Shown here piece after piece: positions 18,767 to 28,163 of a stretch of 64,000 bases of DNA. This DNA is from Pseudophaeobacter profundi (GTDB lineage: Bacteria > Pseudomonadota > Alphaproteobacteria > Rhodobacterales > Rhodobacteraceae). Position numbers and translations under genes: made by a program. The notes under the pieces are model-generated. The model was not told the origin of the DNA. It saw nothing but the letters and a program-made list of their open reading frames with translations, and searched no databases. The stretch is from NCBI RefSeq assembly GCF_029697505.1, contig NZ_JARJEF010000012.1:1-64000 (forward strand), in the 5' to 3' direction. Every line of letters starts with the position of its first letter. Positions within the stretch are counted from its first letter, which is position 1.

Positions 18767-18821
18767 CGAGCCAGGGCACACCTTCTGGGGGCCTGCTGAA
18801 AATTTTGGGGAGGAGATGGGA

Positions 18822-20381
18822 ATGACCCGCTTGACGGAATTCACGTCCTATGCGGACGCTCAAAAGCATTACTCGAAAGAGAAGCTTTGGGAGCTGTTCG
18901 ACGGCGATAGAGCGCAGTTCAACATTGCGCATGAATGCCTTGATCGGCACGTCGACGGGGACAACGTGGCGCTTCGGATCGCGCATTCTGACGGCGCTGA
19001 TGAAGTTCTGACCTTTGAAGAGGTGTCACGCCGATCTTCGCAGATCGCGCATTATCTGGACGCCAAGGGCATCAAGAAAGGCGACCGCGTTGCCGTGATG
19101 ATCGAACCCTCTCTGGCCTTCTATTCGGCGATGTTTGGCGTGATCAAAAGCGGCGCGGTCGCGGTGCCGATGTTTTCGCTGTTCGGGCCAGATGGAATTC
19201 GTTTGCGTGTCGGTGATTGCAAGCCTGCAGTGTTCTTCACCAATTCCGAAAAGGCCCCCGATGCCCTTGCAGGGGGCGCCGAGAATGTCACCGTGGTCGA
19301 TCAGGATTTCCTGGACGGGTTGAACGATTTTCCTGCATCCTATGATTGCGCCACGGCAGGCCGCGATCTGGCGGTTCTGCAATATACCTCGGGCACCACG
19401 CGTGCGCTGCCCGCAGCTGTCAAACACAGTCACCAGTCGATTGTAACGCTGATGGTTGCCGCGCTCTATGCTACGGGCATTCGCCCCGGAGATCGTTTCT
19501 TCTGCCCGTCTTCGCCCGCTTGGGGCCATGGTCTGTGGCACGGTACACTTGCGCCGATGGCGATGGGCGTATCGACGGGCACATTCAGTGGAAAATTCGA
19601 TGCCGTTCGCCTGCTGCGGGCCCTGCATGATTTTCGCATCACCAACCTGACGGCTGCGGCAACGCATTACCGTATGATGCGCAATTCTGGCGAAGCCGAG
19701 AACTTCACCTATTCCTTTGACAAGCTGTCCTTCACCGGCGAGCCGATCGACTCGGAAACCGCGAGCTACGTTGAGCAGGTTTTTGGCACCAAGGTGCGTT
19801 CGATGTACGGCACCACCGAAATTGGCGTCATCATCGCCAACTATCCCGGCGCCGATGATCTGGAAGTGCGCGATGGCGCAATGGGCAAGGCTGTGCCCGG
19901 CGTCGAAGTGGAGGTGCAGCGGCCAGACGGATCGGCTGCAGATCCCGACGAAACCGGCGAGCTGATGGTCAAGAAACGCGGTCAGTGGTTCCAGACCAAG
20001 GATCTGGGCCGGGTCGATGCCGATGGCTATTTCTACCACGGCGGCCGGGCAGATGACGTGATCATTTCCGCAGGTTGGACAATCGGCGCGGTCGAGGTTG
20101 AAGACGCAGTGCTGAGCCATCCGACAGTTTCCGAATGCGCGGTGATCGGCGCCCCCGACGCGCTGCGCGGGCTGGTGGTCAAGGCCTATATCATCCTCAA
20201 GGGAGATGAGACGCCTGACCTGGTCCAAAGCATTCAGGATCATGTGCGCTCCAGGCTCGCCCGCCACGAATACCCCCGCCAAATCGAATTTGTCACCGAC
20301 CTGCCAAAGACACCGGCCGGGAAAGTGAACCGAAAAGTCCTGAGAGATCAGGAAGCTGAAAAACTGGCGGCAGCGGAATAA
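18822..20381 (+). CDS. AMP-forming acyl-CoA synthetase
   Basis: 519 aa from the ATG at 18822, chosen because GGGGAGGAG lies six bases upstream; an in-frame ATG at 18816 is too close to that site. ANL-superfamily motifs: YTSGTT at 188-193 (the P-loop continues RALPAAVKH rather than GxPKG), MYGTTE (A5), the TKDLGRVDADGYFYHGGRADD region (A7-A8) and the catalytic lysine in PAGKVNRKVL. It activates a carboxylic acid to its CoA ester and is first in the plus-strand operon, so it probably acts on the acid brought in by the TRAP transporter. Confidence 0.88.
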   Translation: MTRLTEFTSYADAQKHYSKEKLWELFDGDRAQFNIAHECLDRHVDGDNVALRIAHSDGADEVLTFEEVSRRSSQIAHYLDAKGIKKGDRVAVMIEPSLAFYSAMFGVIKSGAVAVPMFSLFGPDGIRLRVGDCKPAVFFTNSEKAPDALAGGAENVTVVDQDFLDGLNDFPASYDCATAGRDLAVLQYTSGTTRALPAAVKHSHQSIVTLMVAALYATGIRPGDRFFCPSSPAWGHGLWHGTLAPMAMGVSTGTFSGKFDAVRLLRALHDFRITNLTAAATHYRMMRNSGEAENFTYSFDKLSFTGEPIDSETASYVEQVFGTKVRSMYGTTEIGVIIANYPGADDLEVRDGAMGKAVPGVEVEVQRPDGSAADPDETGELMVKKRGQWFQTKDLGRVDADGYFYHGGRADDVIISAGWTIGAVEVEDAVLSHPTVSECAVIGAPDALRGLVVKAYIILKGDETPDLVQSIQDHVRSRLARHEYPRQIEFVTDLPKTPAGKVNRKVLRDQEAEKLAAAE

Positions 20382-20417
20382 TCCGACCCGCCACCCCCAT
20401 ATACCAAGGAGAAGAAG

Positions 20418-21554
20418 ATGAACGACATGACACGGAAGTTTCCGAAAATCACCGATGAAGGTCTGGAAGATCTGCGCAAACGCGTTGGCGTAAAGATCGA
20501 AAGAACGGTTGAGCCTTGGTGCTATGAAGCCACCCGCGACAATATTCGCCACTATGCCCACGGCATTGGCGACGACAATCCGCTGTGGTGTGATCCCGAA
20601 TATGCCAAGACCACCAAATACGGTGATGTTCTGGCGCTGCCCAGCTTTCTGTTTTCGACCAGCCGGATCATTTCTGGCTATGTTGGTGGCCTGCCGGGCG
20701 TGCATGCCATGTGGTCGGGTGCAAACTGGACATGGCACAAGCCGATCCTGCGCAACACCGAGTTCCGCACCGAGGCCTATCTGAAAGACTTGATCGAGCA
20801 TGATACCCGTTTTGCTGGCAAGGCGATCCAGCAGATCTATCACGTGGATTTCTATGATGCGAAAACCGGTGAAATGTTGGCCGAGGCCGACAGCTGGTGT
20901 TTCCGTACCGATCGCGACCAGGCGCGCGAAAACGGCACCAAGTACACCGAGGCCAAAAAGAACGGTCGCAAGGTTTGGACCGATGCAGAGCTTCAGGAAT
21001 ACTACAAGTATTACGAACAGGAAACCATCCGCGGTGCCGAGACCCGCTATTGGGATGACGTCAACGAAGGCGACGAACTGCCAACAATGGTCAAGGGCCC
21101 GATGACAGCCACCGGCTTTATTGCCTATGCGCAGGGGTGGGGCGGTCTCTATATCCGTGCCAACAAACTGGCCTGGCAGTTGCAGCAGAAACACCCCAGC
21201 GCCGGACCAAAGAACAAATTCGGTATCCCCGATTGCCCCGAGCGGGTGCACTGGGAAGAAGAATTTGCCCTGGAAGTCGGCGCACCGGGTGCCTATGACT
21301 ACGGCCCCGAGCGCACATCATGGCTAACACATCAGGTCACAAACTGGATGGGTGATGATGGTTTCTTGGCAAAATCCACCTGCGAAGTGCGCCGCCACAA
21401 TCCAGAGGGTGACATCATCCTGATCCACGGTAGCGTCGTTCGCAAGTTTGAGGAAGATGGGCGTTACCTGCTGGAAATCAAGCAGCGTGCAGAACAACAA
21501 GATGGCGAAATGTCGGCTGTCGGTACGGCAATCGTCGAACTGCCAAAACGCTGA
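20418..21554 (+). CDS. MaoC-like acyl dehydratase with N-terminal FAS1-DH-type hotdog
   Basis: 378 aa. The N-terminal hotdog carries HYAHGIGDDNPLWCDPEYA (46-63), where hydratases normally show GDxNPxH; the catalytic histidine position is W57. A second, more diverged hotdog occupies about 210-370. Such proteins are annotated as acyl dehydratases in acid-degradation clusters. AAGGAGAAGAAG precedes the start, 36 bases after the ligase. It could hydrate or dehydrate the branched acyl-CoA made by the ligase, but the missing histidine makes activity uncertain. Confidence 0.75.
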   Translation: MNDMTRKFPKITDEGLEDLRKRVGVKIERTVEPWCYEATRDNIRHYAHGIGDDNPLWCDPEYAKTTKYGDVLALPSFLFSTSRIISGYVGGLPGVHAMWSGANWTWHKPILRNTEFRTEAYLKDLIEHDTRFAGKAIQQIYHVDFYDAKTGEMLAEADSWCFRTDRDQARENGTKYTEAKKNGRKVWTDAELQEYYKYYEQETIRGAETRYWDDVNEGDELPTMVKGPMTATGFIAYAQGWGGLYIRANKLAWQLQQKHPSAGPKNKFGIPDCPERVHWEEEFALEVGAPGAYDYGPERTSWLTHQVTNWMGDDGFLAKSTCEVRRHNPEGDIILIHGSVVRKFEEDGRYLLEIKQRAEQQDGEMSAVGTAIVELPKR

Positions 21555-21588
21555 GGTCCACCACGATTCAACTGCTGGGGAGGCACCG

Positions 21589-22104
21589 TTGAAACCACTG
21601 GAAAAACTTCTGATAAAAATCGAGGACACCCTTCATCTCGGAGGGTGCCTCGGCCTCGTCGCCGTCGCGGCGCTGATCAATGCGGATATTCTGCTCCGGC
21701 TTTTCTTCAACAAGCCGGTGCAAATCCAGTTCGAACTGACCGAGCTCTACCTGATGCCGGCTCTTGCCACCCTGTCCCTGTCGCGGGTCTTTCGCGACGG
21801 TGGGCATCTGGCGCTGGATTTCATGCCGCGCCACCTACCTGGCGTTCTCGATACGGTAGTCGCCAAATTGCGCCTGCTTTTGCCTGCGGCATTCTTTGCT
21901 GCAGTCACGTGGATGTCCGGCAAGTTTGCTTTCAAAGCAATCCTGCATGGTGATGTCGAATACGGGGCAATCGATTGGCCGCTTGGCTGGGCCTACGCCG
22001 TTATCCCTTTGGGATGCAGCGTGTTGCTTCTGCGGCTGCTCTACGATGCGTTCAACCCGGAACCCCTGCTTGAGCGCACAACAAATTCAATGGGAGGAGA
22101 ATGA
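21589..22104 (+). CDS. TRAP transporter small permease (DctQ type)
   Basis: 171 aa from TTG at 21589, chosen because GGGGAGG precedes it; the ORF runs 47 codons further back into the MaoC-like gene without a better start. Four membrane segments with the family pattern FELTELYLMPALATLSLS and RDGGHLALDF. It pairs with the large permease to form the membrane part of a sodium-driven, binding-protein-dependent importer. Ends one base before the binding-protein ATG. Confidence 0.85.
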   Translation: MKPLEKLLIKIEDTLHLGGCLGLVAVAALINADILLRLFFNKPVQIQFELTELYLMPALATLSLSRVFRDGGHLALDFMPRHLPGVLDTVVAKLRLLLPAAFFAAVTWMSGKFAFKAILHGDVEYGAIDWPLGWAYAVIPLGCSVLLLRLLYDAFNPEPLLERTTNSMGGE

Positions 22105-22105
22105 G

Positions 22106-23107
22106 ATGAAACATACGAACAAGTTGTTTGCAGTCGTCGCAGGTGCATTTGCATTTGCTGGTCTGACAGCCCAGGCGGAAACGCTACGGTTGGGTGACTT
22201 TCAGTCGACCAGCCATATCGTTTCAATCGAGGGAACGGCAAAATGGATGGAATCCGTGACCCAGGCCACGGACGGCGCAATTACATTTGAACATTTCCCC
22301 TCGCAACAGGCGGCGAAATCCAAAGCGCAGCTGGATGCAGTGAACAATGGTATTCTGGATGCCGCCTTGCTTGGCGCATCCTATCACGCCGATGCCTTGC
22401 CGCTGAATTCGGTGGTGGGTCTACCGGGCTACTACAGCTCTGCGGAACAGGGCACCGCGACCCTGCAAAAGATGCTTGCAGACGGCCCCCTGCGCGATGA
22501 GATTCTGGCCGCTGGCGTGACCCCCATTTTTGGCTTTGTTCTGCCACCCTATCAGGTGCTGGCCAAATCGCGGCTGGGGATGCCCGCCAATTGGGCCGGT
22601 CTTGACGTGCGCACCTCGGGATCGACCCAGGCGATGACGGCACGCGCGCTTGGCGGGGTTGGCATCTCTATTCCCGGCCCAGAGGTCTACACTGCGGTTG
22701 AACGCGGTCGCCTGGATTCCGTCTTGTTCCCGCTCGCTTCTGTTCCGGGATACAAGCTGAACGAGGTTGTCAGCCATATTTCGACCAATGGGTCCTTTGG
22801 CGGCTACAGCTTTATCATGGTCGTGCGCTCTGAACTGTTCGATGGCCTGTCGGATGAAGTAAGGGCCACAATGCTTGAGCTTGGCAATGAAAGCGCGATC
22901 CGCGTGGCGCAGGCGCAGGATGCTTCGGTTGAGGGCTTGATCGAAGAGTGGAAAGCAGAAGGCATCGACACCTATGCGTTCAGCGAAGAAGAGCTGGCGT
23001 CGATTTCAGACGCTTTGCAGGCTGTCAGCGTTGATTGGGCCGAACGTCTTCAGGATGACAAAGCCTCTGCTGTGCTCGCGACCTATCGCGCACTGACCAG
23101 CGAATAA
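22106..23107 (+). CDS. TRAP transporter substrate-binding protein (DctP type)
   Basis: 333 aa with signal peptide (MKHTNKLFAVVAGAFAFAG, cleavage near AQA). GGAGGAGA overlaps the dctQ stop just upstream. The DctP fold is seen in GDFQSTSHIV and the ligand-arginine region LDVRTSGSTQAMTARALGG. In most DctP proteins an arginine near here pairs with the substrate carboxylate, in line with an organic acid as cargo. The island's enzymes suggest a branched C5 acid. Confidence 0.87.
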   Translation: MKHTNKLFAVVAGAFAFAGLTAQAETLRLGDFQSTSHIVSIEGTAKWMESVTQATDGAITFEHFPSQQAAKSKAQLDAVNNGILDAALLGASYHADALPLNSVVGLPGYYSSAEQGTATLQKMLADGPLRDEILAAGVTPIFGFVLPPYQVLAKSRLGMPANWAGLDVRTSGSTQAMTARALGGVGISIPGPEVYTAVERGRLDSVLFPLASVPGYKLNEVVSHISTNGSFGGYSFIMVVRSELFDGLSDEVRATMLELGNESAIRVAQAQDASVEGLIEEWKAEGIDTYAFSEEELASISDALQAVSVDWAERLQDDKASAVLATYRALTSE

Positions 23108-23132
23108 ATCCACGTTCCAAAACACATAACCG

Positions 23133-23154
23133 GGCGGTCGTTTCGGCGACCGCC
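23133..23154 (+). terminator. Intercistronic hairpin between TRAP binding protein and large permease
   Basis: GGCGGTCG-TTTCGG-CGACCGCC, a perfect 8-bp stem 25 bases past the binding-protein stop and 28 before the large-permease ATG. No T-run. It probably shields the binding-protein message and lowers permease expression relative to it. Confidence 0.55.
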
Positions 23155-23182
23155 TGCCACTTACGGAGCGCAGGTTACCTAG

Positions 23183-24472
23183 ATGCTTACCTTTATTGTC
23201 ATCCTTATTCTTCTGGCCGTTCTTATGGCAGCACGGGTGCCGATCGCCTTTGCCATGGGCATTGCCGGCACACTTGGCCTCGCGGCTCAGCTTGGGGTTC
23301 GCCCTGCACTGGCGGTGTTGGAACGGACGTTCTTTGACTCGTCTGCCTCGTTCATCTTGGTTGCGATCCCGTTGTTTATCCTGATGGCGGAACTTCTGAC
23401 CGCAGGGGACGTCACGCGCCGCGCGATCATTGCCTGCCAATCTTGGGTCGGCCATTTCAAGGGTGGTTTGGCCATCGCGACGGTTGGCGCCTCTGTGCTA
23501 CTTGCAGCGCTGGTTGGCAGCTCCACTGCCTCGACGGCTGCGATGTCTGCCTCGGCCTTTCCAGAGATGCGTCGCCATAACTATTCCGACCGGCTTGCCG
23601 CTGCTGTTGTAAGTGTTGGTGGCACCTTGGCGGTGGTTGTTCCGCCCTCGATCGTGCTGGTGGTCTATGGCGTGCTGACCGAAACCTCGATCGGCAAACT
23701 GTTCATCGCCGGGATCATTCCGGGCCTGCTGACCGCATGTGGCCTGGGCGTGGTGATCAAAATCATCGCGCATACCACAGATCAGGCCCCTAAGGGCGAA
23801 CCCTTTGTCTTAGGTAAAGCCGTCAAGCAAAGCCGACACGTTCTGCCGATGGTGTTGCTGATGTTTGCTGTCATTGGCGCAATTTACGGCGGCATTGCAT
23901 CGCCGTCGGAGGCAGCAGCCCTCGGGGTGATGGGATCGCTTGTGATCGTGCTGGCGCAACGCACATTGAGCTTTGTGCAATTCAACCGGTCCGTCAGCAG
24001 CGCAATCCGCGCGACAGTGATGATTGTCACAATCATCGCCTGTTCGGCGATTTTCTCCAACTACCTTGCCTTTACCCGCATCACGCACAGCCTGCTTGAA
24101 TTTGTGGCAACCACCGACATGCCACGTGAAGTCATCATTGGCATCATCATTCTGGCCCTGCTGATCATGGGTATGTTCATGGACCAGCTTGCCATTTTGT
24201 CCCTGGCCATGCCGCTGGCCTTTCCGACGGCAATGGCGCTGGATTGCAATCCGGTCTGGTTCGGCATTGTGGTGACCAAGACGGTCGAAATTGGCCTTTT
24301 GACACCGCCGTTGGGGCTGAATGCCTATGTGGCCTCGGCACAGACAAAAGTACCGCTGAAAACGATCTTCAAGGGGGTTTTGCCCTTCCTCGGGATGGAA
24401 ATTGTCGTGCTGATCCTGCTGTTGGCCTTCCCGTCGATCACGTTGTTCCTGCCCGAACTCATGAGCAACTGA
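23183..24472 (+). CDS. TRAP transporter large permease (DctM type)
   Basis: 429 aa, about 12 membrane helices. Family landmarks: VPIAFAMGIAGTLGL near residue 18, GSSTASTAAMSASAFPEM (about 112-130), PPSIVLVVYG and GLLTPPLGLNAYV near the C-terminus, which forms part of the substrate and sodium site. Completes the TRAP importer with the two preceding genes. Confidence 0.92.
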   Translation: MLTFIVILILLAVLMAARVPIAFAMGIAGTLGLAAQLGVRPALAVLERTFFDSSASFILVAIPLFILMAELLTAGDVTRRAIIACQSWVGHFKGGLAIATVGASVLLAALVGSSTASTAAMSASAFPEMRRHNYSDRLAAAVVSVGGTLAVVVPPSIVLVVYGVLTETSIGKLFIAGIIPGLLTACGLGVVIKIIAHTTDQAPKGEPFVLGKAVKQSRHVLPMVLLMFAVIGAIYGGIASPSEAAALGVMGSLVIVLAQRTLSFVQFNRSVSSAIRATVMIVTIIACSAIFSNYLAFTRITHSLLEFVATTDMPREVIIGIIILALLIMGMFMDQLAILSLAMPLAFPTAMALDCNPVWFGIVVTKTVEIGLLTPPLGLNAYVASAQTKVPLKTIFKGVLPFLGMEIVVLILLLAFPSITLFLPELMSN

Positions 24473-24548
24473 CGCTCAACCCTGACGTTCCGATTTTATC
24501 ATCGCAGGGCGCCAATCCGACCTGCGAAAACGAGAAGAAAGAAGCGAA

Positions 24549-26156
24549 ATGACGATATTGCAAAGCAGTCAGGTGCCATCCTCTGCAGAGTTTCTAGAAA
24601 ATGCAGCAGCCATGGAGGAGCAATACGCAAAGATTGCAACTGAAGCGGCGCGTATTGTCACCGGCGGTTCAGAATCTTCGCGGTCGCGCCATGTTGGGCG
24701 GGGCAAGCTGTTGCCGCGTGATAGAATTGCCGGGTTGCTGGATCTTGGGTCACCGTTTCTTGAGGTGGGCCTGTTCGCGGCCTCGGGTCTCTATAATGAC
24801 GAAGTGCCCTCGGCGGGGGCAATCGCGGGGATCGGTCGCGTCGAAGGGCGCGACTGCATGATCCTGTGCAATGACGCGACGGTCAAAGGCGGAACATACT
24901 TTCCGATGACGGTGAAAAAGCACCTGCGCGCACAGGAAATCGCCGAGGAAAATCATCTCCCCTGTATCTACCTTGTCGATTCCGGCGGGGCGAACCTGAA
25001 CAATCAGGACGAGGTCTTCCCAGATCGTGACCACTTTGGCCGGATCTTTTTCAATCAGTCCCGGATGAGCGCAAAGGGCATAGCGCAGATCTCTGTCGTG
25101 ATGGGCTCCTGTACCGCTGGCGGCGCCTATGTGCCCGCGATGAGCGATCAAACCATTATCGTGCGTGAACAGGGTACGATTTTTCTGGCCGGTCCGCCGT
25201 TGGTCAAGGTGGCCACGGGAGAAATAATTGATGCCGAAACCCTGGGCGGTGGCGATACCCACACGCGGCTGTCTGGTGTGGCGGATTATCTTGCCGATGA
25301 TGATCGCCATGCGCTGGCTCTGGCGCGCGAAATCATCAGCCACCTGGGGCCGGTTGCCCGCCCGACAGTCGATTTCAAGGCCCCCAAGGCACCGCTGTAC
25401 CCGCCCGAGGATGTGATGGGGGTGGTCCCCGCCAATGACAAGACGCCCTATGATGTGCGCGAGATCATTGCCCGTCTGGTCGACGGGTCGGATTTCGCTG
25501 AATTCAAACCGCGCTATGGCACAACTTTGGTCACCGGCTTCGCGCATATTGACGGGGTGCCGGTTGGCATCATCGCCAACAATGGTGTTCTGTTCTCAGA
25601 AAGTTCGACCAAGGGCGCACATTTTATCGAACTGTGCTGTCAGCGGAAAATCCCGCTGCTGTTCTTGCAGAACATCACCGGTTTCATGGTCGGCTCGAAA
25701 TACGAAGCGGGCGGCATTGCAAAAGACGGTGCCAAACTGGTGACGGCGGTGTCGACGGCTTCGGTTCCCAAGGTCACCGTGATCATTGGCGGGTCTTACG
25801 GGGCTGGCAACTACGGCATGTGCGGACGGGCATTCGGGCCACGCTTTGTCTGGAGCTGGCCGAATGCACGGATTTCGGTGATGGGGGGCGCGCAGGCTTC
25901 GGGCGTTCTGGCGGACGTACGCCGCGCCGCAATCGAGGCCAAGGGCGGCACATGGTCGGCGGAAGAAGAAGCCGCATTCAAGCAACCGACAATCGACATG
26001 TTCGAGCGCCAGTCGCAGCCGCTCTATGCTTCGGCACGGCTGTGGGATGATGGGATCATTGATCCACGAAACACCCGCGAAGTTGTCTCGCTCTCGCTTC
26101 GGGCCGCACTGAATGCGCCTGTCGAAGATACCAAATTTGGCCTGTTCAGGATGTGA
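24549..26156 (+). CDS. mccB: Methylcrotonyl-CoA carboxylase carboxyltransferase (beta) subunit
   Basis: 535 aa, full length for the family. Two crotonase-like halves: the N-terminal lobe has [19 protein letters not shown] and [15 protein letters not shown] (biotin/CoA side), the C-terminal lobe [16 protein letters not shown] and [18 protein letters not shown]. This is the MCC/geranyl-CoA carboxylase branch; the HMG-CoA lyase downstream favours methylcrotonyl-CoA. It transfers CO2 from biotin to 3-methylcrotonyl-CoA. Ends overlapping the alpha-subunit start (TGATG). Confidence 0.92.
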   Translation: MTILQSSQVPSSAEFLENAAAMEEQYAKIATEAARIVTGGSESSRSRHVGRGKLLPRDRIAGLLDLGSPFLEVGLFAASGLYNDEVPSAGAIAGIGRVEGRDCMILCNDATVKGGTYFPMTVKKHLRAQEIAEENHLPCIYLVDSGGANLNNQDEVFPDRDHFGRIFFNQSRMSAKGIAQISVVMGSCTAGGAYVPAMSDQTIIVREQGTIFLAGPPLVKVATGEIIDAETLGGGDTHTRLSGVADYLADDDRHALALAREIISHLGPVARPTVDFKAPKAPLYPPEDVMGVVPANDKTPYDVREIIARLVDGSDFAEFKPRYGTTLVTGFAHIDGVPVGIIANNGVLFSESSTKGAHFIELCCQRKIPLLFLQNITGFMVGSKYEAGGIAKDGAKLVTAVSTASVPKVTVIIGGSYGAGNYGMCGRAFGPRFVWSWPNARISVMGGAQASGVLADVRRAAIEAKGGTWSAEEEAAFKQPTIDMFERQSQPLYASARLWDDGIIDPRNTREVVSLSLRAALNAPVEDTKFGLFRM

Positions 26157-28153
26157 TGATGAAAAAGCCCTTCTCTAAAATACTGATCGCGAACCGTGGC
26201 GAAATCGCCTGTCGCATCATCCGTACCGCCCGTCGAATGGGGGTCGCAACAGTTGCGGTCTATTCTGATGCAGATGCGACCGCCATGCATGTTGCCATGG
26301 CTGACGAGGCCGTTCACATCGGGCCATCGCCCGTTTCCGAAAGCTATCTGCTGGGCAGCCGTATTATTGAGGCTGCCCTGGCGACCGGGGCGCAGGCGAT
26401 CCACCCCGGTTACGGGTTTCTGTCAGAAAACCCCGATTTCGTTGATGCCGTCGATGCCGCTGGCTTGATCTTTGTCGGACCCTCTGCCGCTGCGATCCGC
26501 GCGATGGGCCTGAAAGACGCAGCCAAGGATTTGATGACCAAGGCTGGTGTGCCAGTGGTGCCTGGATACCAGGGGGTAAATCAGGATGCAGGCTTCCTAG
26601 CCGCCGAGGCCGAAAAAATCGGCTATCCTGTCTTGATCAAGGCGCGCGCCGGCGGCGGTGGCAAAGGCATGCGCAAGGTGGATAACCCGGCCGATTTTGC
26701 CGAGGCCCTGGCCTCGGCACAGCGCGAAGGGCAGGCCTCGTTTGGTGACCCGCATGTGCTGATCGAAAAGTTCATCACCTCGCCGCGCCATATCGAGGTT
26801 CAGGTGTTCGGGGATAACCACGGCGATGCCGTGCATTTATTCGAACGCGACTGTTCGCTGCAGCGCCGCCATCAGAAAGTCATCGAGGAAGCACCGGCCC
26901 CCGGCATGACGCCAGAGGTACGCGAAACCATGACGCAGGCGGCGGTGACGGCCGCAAAGGCGATCGGCTATAGCGGCGCAGGTACCATTGAATTCATCGT
27001 CGACGGGTCCGGTCCGCTGCGAGAAGATGGCTTTTGGTTCATGGAAATGAACACCCGCCTACAGGTGGAACACCCCGTCACCGAGGCGATCACTGGCGTG
27101 GATTTGGTTGAATGGCAGTTGCATGTCGCTGCTGGTGCGCCACTGCCACTGGCCCAGGACGCGTTGCAGATCAACGGTCACGCCTTTGAGGCGCGGCTCT
27201 ATGCAGAAGATCCGTCAAAGGGGTTCCTGCCTGCCACCGGCAAGTTGGAACATCTGGCGTTCAGCGATCATGCCCGCAACGATTCAGGCGTGCGCAGTGG
27301 CGACAGCATCAGCCCTTTCTATGATCCGATGATTGCCAAAGTCATCACCCACGCCGCCACGCGCGCCGATGCGCTGGACGGGTTACTGCGCGCCCTGGGC
27401 GAAACGCATGTTGCGGGCACTGCCACCAATGCCGAATTCCTGTCGGCCCTGGCGCAGCATGACGGGTTCGTTAACGGCAGCTTCGACACCGGTGTGATCG
27501 AGCGCGACCTGACAGCGCTGACAGCAAGCGCGCCGTTGAGCGAAGCACATATTGCCTTTGCGGCCATCGCGGCGCTGAAGCTGGACCCCAAGGCGCGTGA
27601 TTTCGGTTTCCGGCTTTGGGGAGAGGCACAACACGCGCTGCGCTTTGTCTATGAAGGTGAAGTGATCGAGCGTCGTATTACCCTGGGTGGCGATGGCTCT
27701 TTGTCATTTGCGGGCGAGGATAGCGCCCCGTTGAAACTGTCACGGCTGACAATTGATGGGGCGGTGATGACGGCCCGTATCGGCGATGTGAACACAAAGA
27801 TCACGGCGCAGGTGCAAACGGCCGTACGCAACGCAGAGTTACTGATCTCGGTACTGAGCGACGGCGTTGTGCGCGATCTGGAATTGCCGGACCCACGGTC
27901 TGGTCTCGCAATGACGGCAGATCTTAGCGATGTTGTCGTCGCCCCCATGACCGGGACGATTGTCGCGTTGGGCGTTGCCGTCGGCGATCATGTGGAAGAG
28001 GGCACAAAGCTGGGGGTGATGGAAGCGATGAAGATGGAAACGTCGCTGTTGGCCCCACGTGCAGGCACCGTAGCAGCCGTGCTTTGTGCGGTTGGTGATC
28101 CGGTTGAGGGTGGCTCGGTTCTGGTCAACTTCGAAGAACTGGCCGCGGAATGA
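26156..28153 (+). CDS. mccA: Methylcrotonyl-CoA carboxylase biotin-carrying (alpha) subunit
   Basis: 665 aa from ATG at 26156, overlapping the beta-subunit stop by one base; ATG 26159 is a possible alternative. Biotin carboxylase domain (about 1-445) with ILIANRGEIACRI and HPGYGFLSENPDF, the ATP loop RAGGGGKGM and catalytic EMNTRLQVEHPVTE; then a BT domain; then a biotinyl carrier domain with the acceptor lysine in MEAMKMETSL near residue 625. It carboxylates biotin with ATP and bicarbonate for the beta subunit. Confidence 0.93.
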   Translation: MMKKPFSKILIANRGEIACRIIRTARRMGVATVAVYSDADATAMHVAMADEAVHIGPSPVSESYLLGSRIIEAALATGAQAIHPGYGFLSENPDFVDAVDAAGLIFVGPSAAAIRAMGLKDAAKDLMTKAGVPVVPGYQGVNQDAGFLAAEAEKIGYPVLIKARAGGGGKGMRKVDNPADFAEALASAQREGQASFGDPHVLIEKFITSPRHIEVQVFGDNHGDAVHLFERDCSLQRRHQKVIEEAPAPGMTPEVRETMTQAAVTAAKAIGYSGAGTIEFIVDGSGPLREDGFWFMEMNTRLQVEHPVTEAITGVDLVEWQLHVAAGAPLPLAQDALQINGHAFEARLYAEDPSKGFLPATGKLEHLAFSDHARNDSGVRSGDSISPFYDPMIAKVITHAATRADALDGLLRALGETHVAGTATNAEFLSALAQHDGFVNGSFDTGVIERDLTALTASAPLSEAHIAFAAIAALKLDPKARDFGFRLWGEAQHALRFVYEGEVIERRITLGGDGSLSFAGEDSAPLKLSRLTIDGAVMTARIGDVNTKITAQVQTAVRNAELLISVLSDGVVRDLELPDPRSGLAMTADLSDVVVAPMTGTIVALGVAVGDHVEEGTKLGVMEAMKMETSLLAPRAGTVAAVLCAVGDPVEGGSVLVNFEELAAE

Positions 28154-28163
28154 GGGGCCGAAA

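Noticed and set aside
19026-21251. 741-codon open frame on the minus strand
   Set aside because: It is antisense to the CoA ligase and MaoC-like genes, which have clear family motifs; long antisense frames are common in high-GC DNA. Its translation is rich in Cys, His and Gln with no family motif.
24549-28153. Geranyl-CoA carboxylase (acyclic terpene pathway) instead of methylcrotonyl-CoA carboxylase
   Set aside because: The atu genes for citronellol/geraniol use (AtuA, AtuD, AtuG) are absent and an HMG-CoA lyase is present, which belongs to the methylcrotonyl route. A residue-level test of the beta-subunit pocket was not possible here.
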